This document shows positions 1 to 6,450 of a stretch of DNA of 9,576 nt, piece after piece (positions within the stretch are counted from its first letter, which is position 1; every line of letters starts with the position of its first letter). The DNA is from Anaerolineae bacterium CG2_30_64_16. GTDB taxonomy: Bacteria > Chloroflexota > Anaerolineae > CG2-30-64-16. Position numbers and translations under genes: made by a program. The notes under the pieces were generated by a model that was not told the origin of the DNA, did no database searches, and saw only the letters and a program-made list of their open reading frames with translations. The stretch lies in the NCBI GenBank assembly GCA_001871755.1, contig MNXL01000026.1:1-9576 (forward strand). The letters run 5' to 3'.

Positions 1-48
1 GAGTACATTATGGCTGAATACGAAGCATTTCATGCAGGAGTTAGCTAA
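1..48 (+). CDS. 3' end of an unidentified upstream gene (partial)
   Basis: The first 48 bases read as 16 open codons ending in TAA (…MAEYEAFHAGVS). The stop overlaps the next start by one base (TAATG), the usual sign of translational coupling in a two-gene operon. DUF2442 genes often follow a DUF4160 gene, but these residues do not clearly match the end of DUF4160, so the product cannot be named. With only 16 codons visible, the reading frame itself is an inference from the overlap. Confidence 0.4.
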   Translation, partial: EYIMAEYEAFHAGVS

Positions 49-338
49 TGGGCAAAATGCATGACGTTGGTTCAGTGCGAGTAGACAATGCCTTTCTCTA
101 CCTTACGGTTGACGGGCGGTCATATCGTATCAGTTGGGACAGTTGCTCGTCTCGATTGGCGAAAGCGACCCTGCGTCAGCGGAAGCGCCTTGAGATCTCG
201 CCGTCTGGATACGGTATCCACTGGCCGGAGATAGACGAGGATCTGGCTATTACACCATTACTACAACGGGCCGAGATAGCTGTAACCGAGGAGCAATTGG
301 TCGTCAGTCAACCCATAAGCGCAGGAACTCCCGCCTGA
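48..338 (+). CDS. DUF2442 domain-containing protein
   Basis: A 96-aa protein. The recognisable family signature is the stretch from about residue 35 to 68: S-R-L-A-K-A-T, then Q-R-x-x-L-E-I-S-P-S-G-Y-G-I-H-W-P-E-I-D-E-D-L. This is the conserved core of DUF2442 (NE0471 N-terminal-like fold), and the length is normal for these small single-domain proteins. An AGGAG at 36-40 lies seven bases before the ATG, and the start overlaps the stop of the preceding frame, so the two are probably co-translated. DUF2442 genes are often found next to DUF4160 and sometimes in toxin-antitoxin-like pairs, but no biochemical function is established and none is claimed here. Base composition is near 50% GC, lower than the genes after 1348. 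Confidence 0.85.
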   Translation: MGKMHDVGSVRVDNAFLYLTVDGRSYRISWDSCSSRLAKATLRQRKRLEISPSGYGIHWPEIDEDLAITPLLQRAEIAVTEEQLVVSQPISAGTPA

Positions 339-455
339 CAGCGGTTGACCCGACATTGCACAGCAAGGATTGGGGCTGGAGCAGGAAGCTGTCACCGTGG
401 TTCTGCTACGTGCTTCAATACCATAGACTTGCTGCGAGAGTAAGGAAGATCATGT

Positions 456-1322
456 ATGAAGGACGTGCTTGACCTCTTACAAATGCCTTTCGCTGCGGCC
501 CTTGTACTTCTTGCAGTGTACTTGCTCGTGTCATCAATTGTAGGCCAGATGCCTCATTTTGGAGCGAAGGATACGAGGCTGATTTTGAACAAGCCGCAGC
601 GCGCAATTCTAGGATTGCTGGGTTTGGGATTCCTCATTTTCACGATCTTCATACTGATTCAAGTGTTCCTACTACCCAAACCGCCTCCTGTCCCGCCGAC
701 ACTCACAGTGACTCCGCCCGTTACGGCCTACACACCTCCGATAACTCAGTCCCCACCCCCAACCGAAATCACTCCAACGGTGATCGGTCCGAGGACGAGT
801 CTCCTTGATTACTACTTTCAGTCAGGAGAAGATGGAGATCCCGATGATGATCCAACCACGCTAGAGATCGATCTCAACTACAAGAGCAAAGAATGCAGTC
901 CAGAACCAGACTGCATTCGGATTGAATGGCGACCTGGCCCAAGGAGATACGTAGCTATCAACTGGCTTGGCCCTGCCGCAAACTATGGAAGTCAGCCGGG
1001 GTATGATCTTAATGGTGCAACACAGATTACCTATTGGCTGAAGAGCGAGCAGCAGAACGCCATCGTGGATGTTAGGATAGGATGCTTGGGTTCGGATACC
1101 CCGGTTGCTCACCCGGATTCAGTTTGCTACAAAGAGCATGCGTTTCAAGTTGGTACGGACTGGACGCAGAAACACATAGACTTGGCTGGTCAGTCATTGA
1201 ACAACGTGGTCAGAGCACTAGCGATTGTCTTGACGGCAAATCGGAACCCGAATGGTGCGACTTTATACCTGAAAAAGGATATATGGATAGATGGGATCGA
1301 GAAGGCACAGCCTGCAAAATGA
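456..1322 (+). CDS. Two-helix membrane protein with proline-rich stalk and C-terminal jelly-roll-like domain
   Basis: A 288-aa protein not recognised as a named family. Two hydrophobic segments at about residues 11-30 and 50-73 are separated by a loop with several Lys/Arg (K38, R41, K46, R49). By the positive-inside rule that loop is cytoplasmic and the C-terminus is outside. Residues 74-109 are rich in Pro and Thr, like an extended stalk. Residues 115-285 look like a beta-sandwich. The pattern I-T-Y-W-L-K-S near 191-197, W-T-Q-K-H-I-D-L-A-G near 236-245 and an N-P-x-G-A-T-L-Y-L…I-W-I-D-G end resembles galactose-binding-like/CBM11-CIA30-type jelly rolls. Four cysteines (147, 153, 210, 224) could form disulfides outside the cell. 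AAGGA at 442-446 is nine bases before the ATG. The function could be surface binding of a glycan or polymer; that is inference. Confidence 0.75.
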   Translation: MKDVLDLLQMPFAAALVLLAVYLLVSSIVGQMPHFGAKDTRLILNKPQRAILGLLGLGFLIFTIFILIQVFLLPKPPPVPPTLTVTPPVTAYTPPITQSPPPTEITPTVIGPRTSLLDYYFQSGEDGDPDDDPTTLEIDLNYKSKECSPEPDCIRIEWRPGPRRYVAINWLGPAANYGSQPGYDLNGATQITYWLKSEQQNAIVDVRIGCLGSDTPVAHPDSVCYKEHAFQVGTDWTQKHIDLAGQSLNNVVRALAIVLTANRNPNGATLYLKKDIWIDGIEKAQPAK

Positions 1323-1334
1323 TAGTACAAACAC

Positions 1335-1340
1335 AAGGAG
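1335..1340 (+). promoter_or_regulatory. Shine-Dalgarno site of the thiolase gene
   Basis: AAGGAG lies seven bases before the ATG at 1348. It decides the start: an in-frame ATG at 1291 would add 19 residues unlike any thiolase N-terminus, and it lies inside the preceding gene. Only 25 bases separate the preceding stop from this ATG, so read-through transcription from the membrane-protein gene is possible. Confidence 0.8.
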
Positions 1341-1347
1341 AATACCG

Positions 1348-2541
1348 ATGTCCCACCACGACGACGACGTCGTCATCCTGAGCGCCGCGCGCACGGCGGT
1401 CGGCAAGTTCCAGGGCGCGCTGAGCGCGATCCCCGCGCCACAGTTGGGCGCGGCCGCGATCAGCGCGGCCATCGAGCGAGCCGGGATCGACCCGGCTACC
1501 CTCGATGAAGTCATCATGGGCAACGTAGTGTCGGCCGGCGAGGGGCAGGCGCCCGCCCGCCAGGCTGCCATCGGCGCCGGCGTGCCGCCGGAGGTCGGCG
1601 CGCTGACCATCAACAAAGTCTGCGGCTCGGGGCTCAAGGCCGTGATGCTGGCCGCCAGCGCGATCAAGGCCGGGGACGGGGATCTCTACGTCGCGGGCGG
1701 CATGGAGAGCATGAACCTGGCCCCGTACCTGCTGCCCAAGGCGCGCTTCGGCTACCGGCTGGGCAACGCCGAGCTTGTGGACGCGGTGGTCCATGACGGG
1801 CTGTGGTGCGCGTTAGAAAACCACCACATGGGCCTGTCAGCCGAGTGGATCGCGGCCGAGCACCACGTCGGCCGGGAAGCGCAGGATGAGTTCGCCCTGC
1901 TCAGCCATCAGCGGGCGGTCGCCGCGATCGACGCCGGCAAATTCCGGGCGGAGATCGCCCCGCTCCCGATCCCACAACGCAAGGGGCCACCGCTCGTCAT
2001 CGACGTCGACGAGAACCCCCGCCGCGATACCTCGTTGGAAGCGCTGGCCAGGCTGAAACCCGCGTTCCGGGAAGGCGGTTCGGTGACGGCCGGCAACGCG
2101 CCCGGCATCACCGACGGCGCGGCCGCGCTGGTGGTCGCGCGGCGAGCCACGGCCGATGCGCTGGGGATCAAGCCGCTGGCCAGGATCACCGGCTACGCCC
2201 AGGCCGCGGTCAAGCCGCTGGAGCTGTTCACCGCGCCGATTTTCGCCATGCGCCGGCTGGCTGACCGATTGCAGATGGCGCCCACTGACTTCGACCTGGT
2301 GGAGCTGAACGAGGCCTTTGCCGCGCAGAGCGTGGCAAACATCCGCGGCCTGGGGCTCGACCCAGACCGCGTCAACGTCCACGGCGGCGCCATCGCGCTG
2401 GGCCACCCCATCGGCGCCAGCGGCGCGCGTGTGTTGACTACCCTGCTCTACGCCCTGCGCGACCGCGACCTCTCGACCGGCGCAGCGGCCCTCTGCCTCG
2501 GCGGCGGGGAGGCCGTGGCACTGGCGGTGGAGAGGGAGTGA
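1348..2541 (+). CDS. Acetyl-CoA C-acetyltransferase (thiolase)
   Basis: A 397-aa cytoplasmic thiolase of normal length (family about 390-400). It would condense two acetyl-CoA to acetoacetyl-CoA, or run in reverse in beta-oxidation. The N-terminal half begins with V-I-L-S-A-A-R-T-A-V-G-K-F. The nucleophilic cysteine is C92 in N-K-V-C-G-S-G-L-K. The second half has the N-x-H-G-G-A-I-A-L-G-H-P-I-G-A-S-G block with catalytic H353, and C383 in C-L-G-G-G-E acts as the acid/base cysteine. All three catalytic residues are therefore present. It resembles biosynthetic PhaA/AtoB/ThlA types, but chain-length specificity cannot be read. It belongs functionally with the reductase at 7720 (acetoacetyl-CoA formation and reduction), although a regulator gene and other genes lie between them. 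GC content rises sharply at this gene compared with the two genes before it. Confidence 0.95.
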   Translation: MSHHDDDVVILSAARTAVGKFQGALSAIPAPQLGAAAISAAIERAGIDPATLDEVIMGNVVSAGEGQAPARQAAIGAGVPPEVGALTINKVCGSGLKAVMLAASAIKAGDGDLYVAGGMESMNLAPYLLPKARFGYRLGNAELVDAVVHDGLWCALENHHMGLSAEWIAAEHHVGREAQDEFALLSHQRAVAAIDAGKFRAEIAPLPIPQRKGPPLVIDVDENPRRDTSLEALARLKPAFREGGSVTAGNAPGITDGAAALVVARRATADALGIKPLARITGYAQAAVKPLELFTAPIFAMRRLADRLQMAPTDFDLVELNEAFAAQSVANIRGLGLDPDRVNVHGGAIALGHPIGASGARVLTTLLYALRDRDLSTGAAALCLGGGEAVALAVERE

Positions 2542-2544
2542 CGA

Positions 2545-2591
2545 CGGGAGAGGGTGAGGGGGAGAGAGGGTGAGAGGGGGAGAGGGGGGGG
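2545..2591 (+). repeat. G-rich degenerate tandem repeat, potential G-quadruplex
   Basis: The first 47 bases after the thiolase stop consist of G-runs of 3 to 8 separated by AGA, TGA, AGAGA or TGAGA. Six runs of at least three G occur, at 2546-2548, 2552-2554, 2558-2562, 2568-2570, 2576-2580 and 2584-2591. Loops are 3-5 bases, which satisfies the usual G-quadruplex pattern on the + (RNA-like) strand. The units look like degenerate GAGAGGG/TGAGGGG heptamers. Confidence 0.8.
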
Positions 2592-2639
2592 ACACGGTGA
2601 CACGGTGACACGGTGACAGGGTGACAAGGTGACGCTGTG
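2592..2639 (+). repeat. Tandem 8-mer array, ACACGGTG family (6 units)
   Basis: Six consecutive 8-bp units: three exact ACACGGTG, then ACAGGGTG, ACAAGGTG and ACGCTGTG. Divergence increases toward the 3' end. The array directly follows the G-rich repeat in the thiolase-regulator gap. Confidence 0.9.
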
Positions 2640-2653
2640 ATGGGAAGCCCGCC

Positions 2654-2709
2654 ACCAATCTACCCATTCACCAGGTCACCAATTTACCAATCTACCAACT
2701 TACCAATCT
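2654..2709 (+). repeat. Tandem 8-mer array, ACCAATCT family (7 units)
   Basis: Seven 8-bp units: ACCAATCT, ACCCATTC, ACCAGGTC, ACCAATTT, ACCAATCT, ACCAACTT, ACCAATCT. Every unit begins with ACC. The family is the reverse complement of the GGTAGATT family found at 8490-8545 and 9384-9576, so the same word occurs in both orientations in this window. The array ends 14 bases before the regulator start. Confidence 0.9.
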
Positions 2710-2723
2710 ACCGCTGAGCCACC

Positions 2724-5700
2724 ATGTTCCGTGACGATCTGCTCCTCCGTACCAAGCTTGCCAAACCCCGGCTGCACCGCCGGGTTTTGGCGCGTCCAGG
2801 GTTGGTCGGCCGGCTGCGCCAGGCGCTGGAGTATCGGGTCACCCTCCTCCAGGCAGGCACCGGCTACGGGAAGACCACCATCCTGGCCGCGCTGGATGAT
2901 GATCCCGCGTACTGTCTGGCCTGGTACAGCCTCGACCAGGAGGATCGCGACCCCCAACAGTTTCTGACCTACCTGATCAACGCGTTCCGGGTCAACATGC
3001 CGCATCTGCCCGAGACGCCGCTGGTCCTCCTGGCTGAGCTGACCAGCAACGGCGGGGGCAATCAGTGGTCCACCGTGTTGGATGCGCTGGTCAATGCCCT
3101 GGACCGCACCCTGGACCGGCCCACGTTGCTGGTGCTCGACGACTACCACTTCGTGGCCGGCTCCCCCGCAGTCAACCACCTGACCGAGCGCCTGCTCAGC
3201 TATCTGCCCCCTGATCTGCACGTCATCCTGGCCGCGCGCCATCCCATCAACCTGCCGGCGTTGATCACCTGGCGCGCCCGAGCCGAAGTGCTGGAGATCG
3301 GTCGTCGCGAGCTGGCCTTCCAACCGGACGAGATCGAGGCGCTCTTCCGCGACGCCTACGACATGCAGCTCACGCCGGCCGAGGTGACGGCCCTGGCGGA
3401 CAAGACCGAGGGGTGGCCCATTGCGTTGCAGTTGACGTGGCAAAGCCTGCGCAGCGGCGCGGCGACCGACGTGGCCCATCTGTTTGCCGCAGCTCGCGCA
3501 TCGGACTCCCTGCCGGCGCTCTTCGATTACCTGGCCCACGAGCTGCTCGACCGCCAGCCAGCGGAGATCGCGGCCTTCCTGCGCGACACGGCCGTACTGC
3601 GAGAGCTGACCGCTGGCGCGTGCGACGCGGTGCGCGAGGTGTGCCCCACCCCGGCCGGAGAGCCCTGCGATCTGGGCGGCGCGGCCGCCGGGTCACCGAC
3701 CGGCAGCCTGGAGAGATCCCCGGCGAGCAGCATTGGGTTATTGTCCCAACTGCATGACCTCGACCTCTTCACCATCGCCCTGGGCGACAACCACTACCGG
3801 TATCATCACCTCTTTCACGATTTCCTGCGCCAGCAGGCCGCGCGCGATCCCGCTGGCCTGAGCGAACGCCATCGCCGCGGGGCAGCGTTCTTTCAGGCAC
3901 AGGGTGACCTGGAGGAAGCGATCTACCACTGGCTGGCGGCCGCCGCGTTCCCAGAAGCAGCCGACACCATCGAAAGCATCAGCGAGACCGTCCTGCGCGC
4001 CGGCCGGCTCGACACCGTGGCCAACTGGATCGATGCGATTCCGCCGGACGTCCTGGCCGACCATCCCAGGCTGCAAGCTTTTCTGGGAGACGTGTATCGC
4101 CTGCGCAGCCGCTTCGATGAGGCGCTGGCCTGGTACAGGACCGCCGAGCAGACCTGGCGCGCCCGCGGCGACCCGGCCGGCGTGAGCCGTGCGCTGCGCG
4201 GGCAGGCGCTGGTCTACCTGGACACGGTGCGGCCGGCGCCGGCCGAAAGCCTGCTCCAAGAGGCCCTGCGGCTGGTCGACGGAATCGAGGATCGGGAAAC
4301 GCACGCCCGGCTGCTGGAACTGGTAGCCGAAAACAAGCTCAACATCGGCAAACCGGACGAGGCCGAGGCGCTGCGGGAGCGCGCCCGCGCGCTGCGCGAG
4401 GAGGGGCCGGGGGAAGACGCGCTGAGCCTGCGCGTCAAACTGCGCACCGGTCGCCTGGCCGAGGCGCGCCAGATCCTCGTCGCCCGAGCCGACGCAGAAC
4501 GCCAGGCCGGGCGGGATGGGCACATGCACCTGCCACGCGCCCACCGCGAGACCGTGCTGCTGCTCGCGCTCATCGACGCGTTCCAGGGCCAGGCCGCGTC
4601 CGCCTTCGCCCTGGCCGAGGAGGGCATCGCGCTAGGCGAACGGCTAAACTCACCGTTTGTCACGGCTGTGGGCCACATGCGGCTGGGGCACGCGTGGCAA
4701 TTGCAGCAAGACGCACCCGGTTTCTCAGAGAAGGCTGGTCCCTGGTCTGCGCTGTGGCCACGCGATGAGGCGATCCGCTGTTATCGGACGGCCATCGCGC
4801 TGGGTGACCGCCTGGCTGTCCGCCGAACCCGCGCCGAAGCGATGTGGGGGCTCACCCGCGCCTACGGCTTTTTCCCGGCAGAGCGCGGCAGCGCCCGCAG
4901 CGATCTGGCCTCGGCTGAACGCGCCGCGGCCGAGGGGGTAGAGACGGCGCTGTGGGCCGGGGACGCATGGGTCGCCGCGCTCACCGAGCTTGCCCTGGGC
5001 GCCAGCTACGTCCTTGCCCGGCAGCCCGAACAGGCGTTGAGCATCCTGCCCCGCGTGCTGGCCGCGTTCCGCGACTGCGGTGACAGCTTCGGCCGGGCCG
5101 CGACGCGGCTCTGGCTGAGCCTGGCCTATCTGGAGTCGGGACAAGAGGGCCACTTTCGTTCCTGCGTCGAGGAGTTGCTGGCCCTGTGCGAGACCCACGG
5201 CTACGACTACCTGTTGACTGCACCCACGCTGCTCGGCCCGCCTGACCCGCGGCGGCTGATCCCGCTGCTGCTGGCCGCGCGTGCGCGGCGCTGTCGGCCG
5301 GCCTACGCGACACGGCTGCTAGCCGGCAGCGGCCTGCCGGAGATTCAGGTTCACCCCGGCTATCAGCTTCGGGTGCAAACGCTGGGCGCATTTCGGGTCT
5401 GGCGCGGGGACACCGAGGTAACGCCCCGGGAATGGCAGCGCGACAAGGCGCGCCAACTCTTCCAATTGCTCCTTACCGAGCATGGGCGTTGGCTGCAACG
5501 TGAAGAGATCGTGGACCGCCTGTGGCCCCGGCTTGCGCCCGAGGCCGCCGTGCGCGACTTCAAGGTGGCCCTGAACGCCCTGAACCGGGCGATCGAACCG
5601 GAACACCCTGCCGACGCGCCGTTCGCCTTCGTCGAGCGCGAGGGCACGGCCTATCGCTTCCGGCCCGAAGCGGACCTCTGGCTGGACGCCGAATGCTTCG

Positions 5701-6149
5701 AGCGCGAGTGCACGGCCGGGCTGCGGCTGATCGAGACACCGGCGGACACGGCCGAGCCCGCGACTGCCGACAAAGCCATCGCGCACCTGCGCAGGGCGCT
5801 GGCCTTCTATCAAGGAGACTATCTGCCCGAGGCGCTCTACGAGGACTGGCCGGCCGAGACGCGCGAGCGTCTACTCAGCCTGTACCTGCGCGCCTCCGAC
5901 CGTTTGGCCACGGCGCTGATCGAACGTGGGCTGTATGAGGCCGGGCTGGACATCTGCCAGGCCATCCTGGCGCACGATCGCTGTTGGGAACGCGCGTACC
6001 GGCTGATGATGGTCGCTCATGCCCGGCAAGGGAACCGCTCCCAGGCCATCCGCGCCTACCAGCGGTGCGCGGAGGTGCTCCGCGAGCAGTTGGACGTCAC
6101 CCCGGCCCCTGAGACAACCCAGTTGTTCAAACGCGTCTGTTCAGATTGA
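2724..6149 (+). CDS. MalT-like STAND ATPase transcriptional regulator with C-terminal winged helix and BTAD
   Basis: A 1141-aa regulator. The N-terminus (L-L-R-T-K-L-A-K-P-R-L) is typical of MalT/LuxR-type STAND ATPases. Walker A is A-G-T-G-Y-G-K-T-T (44-52, K50), Walker B is L-L-V-L-D-D (135-140), the I-L-A-A-R sensor is at 168-172, and T-E-G-W-P-I-A-L-Q-L is at 228-237. A long helical, TPR-like region fills roughly 380-870. Residues 882-975 form an OmpR/SARP-type winged helix (L-G-A-F-R-V-W-R-G; W-Q-R-D-K-A-R-Q-L-F; V-D-R-L-W-P). Residues 985-1135 are a bacterial transcriptional activator domain (BTAD). DNA binding is thus C-terminal, the reverse of the Streptomyces AfsR order and without a LuxR helix-turn-helix. 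An in-frame TGA at 2715-2717 makes this the first ATG of the frame; no clear Shine-Dalgarno is visible. It may respond to an unknown ligand or partner and regulate the flanking lipid-type genes (inference). Confidence 0.92.
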   Translation: MFRDDLLLRTKLAKPRLHRRVLARPGLVGRLRQALEYRVTLLQAGTGYGKTTILAALDDDPAYCLAWYSLDQEDRDPQQFLTYLINAFRVNMPHLPETPLVLLAELTSNGGGNQWSTVLDALVNALDRTLDRPTLLVLDDYHFVAGSPAVNHLTERLLSYLPPDLHVILAARHPINLPALITWRARAEVLEIGRRELAFQPDEIEALFRDAYDMQLTPAEVTALADKTEGWPIALQLTWQSLRSGAATDVAHLFAAARASDSLPALFDYLAHELLDRQPAEIAAFLRDTAVLRELTAGACDAVREVCPTPAGEPCDLGGAAAGSPTGSLERSPASSIGLLSQLHDLDLFTIALGDNHYRYHHLFHDFLRQQAARDPAGLSERHRRGAAFFQAQGDLEEAIYHWLAAAAFPEAADTIESISETVLRAGRLDTVANWIDAIPPDVLADHPRLQAFLGDVYRLRSRFDEALAWYRTAEQTWRARGDPAGVSRALRGQALVYLDTVRPAPAESLLQEALRLVDGIEDRETHARLLELVAENKLNIGKPDEAEALRERARALREEGPGEDALSLRVKLRTGRLAEARQILVARADAERQAGRDGHMHLPRAHRETVLLLALIDAFQGQAASAFALAEEGIALGERLNSPFVTAVGHMRLGHAWQLQQDAPGFSEKAGPWSALWPRDEAIRCYRTAIALGDRLAVRRTRAEAMWGLTRAYGFFPAERGSARSDLASAERAAAEGVETALWAGDAWVAALTELALGASYVLARQPEQALSILPRVLAAFRDCGDSFGRAATRLWLSLAYLESGQEGHFRSCVEELLALCETHGYDYLLTAPTLLGPPDPRRLIPLLLAARARRCRPAYATRLLAGSGLPEIQVHPGYQLRVQTLGAFRVWRGDTEVTPREWQRDKARQLFQLLLTEHGRWLQREEIVDRLWPRLAPEAAVRDFKVALNALNRAIEPEHPADAPFAFVEREGTAYRFRPEADLWLDAECFERECTAGLRLIETPADTAEPATADKAIAHLRRALAFYQGDYLPEALYEDWPAETRERLLSLYLRASDRLATALIERGLYEAGLDICQAILAHDRCWERAYRLMMVAHARQGNRSQAIRAYQRCAEVLREQLDVTPAPETTQLFKRVCSD

Positions 6150-6210
6150 CTCTGTAACTCCCGCGTGACCTTCGCCCGCTACACTTGCGTCAACTTCCGA
6201 TCCTCACGCA

Positions 6211-6216
6211 AAGGAG
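6211..6216 (+). promoter_or_regulatory. Shine-Dalgarno site of the 75-aa small gene
   Basis: AAGGAG six bases before the ATG at 6223 is a strong ribosome binding site. It supports this short frame as a real gene and as the likely first gene of the condensing-enzyme unit. Confidence 0.75.
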
Positions 6217-6222
6217 CGAGCA

Positions 6223-6450
6223 ATGCCGGGGGAAACCAATTTAGATTCTTTCGTCGTGCGCTTCGTGCATGATACGCCCGATAGCGCTGAGGGCGTGGCG
6301 CCGCGCCAGGCCACCAGCCGGGCACAGGGCTGGTACGGCATGGTCCGCCACGTGCAGTCCAACCGGGAGCGCCAGTTCACGCGCTGGGCCGACGCGCTGG
6401 CCTTCATCGCCGAATTCGTGGATCTGAGCGAGGCCCCCGATGAATCGTGA
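6223..6450 (+). CDS. Small hypothetical protein upstream of and overlapping the condensing enzyme
   Basis: A 75-aa protein without a family I can name. It is soluble and mixed in charge. An N-terminal beta-like segment (L-D-S-F-V-V-R-F-V) is followed by a Gly/Trp/Tyr turn (Q-G-W-Y-G-M-V-R-H-V-Q-S) and an amphipathic helix-like end (F-T-R-W-A-D-A-L-A-F-I-A-E-F-V-D-L). The strong ribosome binding site, the lack of repeats upstream and an 11-base overlap with the next gene (ATG at 6440, stop at 6448-6450) argue for a real, translationally coupled gene. It follows the regulator by 73 bases. It might be an accessory subunit of the condensing enzyme, but that is only inferred from position. Confidence 0.72.
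   Translation: MPGETNLDSFVVRFVHDTPDSAEGVAPRQATSRAQGWYGMVRHVQSNRERQFTRWADALAFIAEFVDLSEAPDES

Noticed and set aside
339..455. Promoter or small RNA in the gap before the membrane-protein gene
   Set aside because: A TTGACC at 345 has no acceptable -10 partner and no stable hairpin is visible; nothing can be supported beyond the ribosome site.
1291..1347. N-terminal extension of the thiolase from ATG 1291
   Set aside because: It overlaps the end of the membrane-protein gene and lacks thiolase similarity; a good ribosome site precedes 1348.
1837..2667. 276-codon open frame on the - strand
   Set aside because: It is antisense to the thiolase, its N-terminal part translates the short tandem repeats, and no family is recognisable.
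6146..6185. Sigma-70-type promoter before the 75-aa gene (TTGACT at 6146, TACACT at 6180)
   Set aside because: The spacing of 28 bases is far from the usual 16-18, so the pair is not convincing even though a promoter in this gap is plausible.
6164..6203. Direct repeat CGTGACCTTCG / CGTCAACTTCCG as a regulator operator
   Set aside because: Only about nine of 16 positions match, too weak to call an operator without comparative data.
6163..6209. Hairpin GCGTGA/TCACGC after the regulator as a terminator
   Set aside because: The stem is only six bases with a loop of about 35 and no T-run, so it is likely chance.
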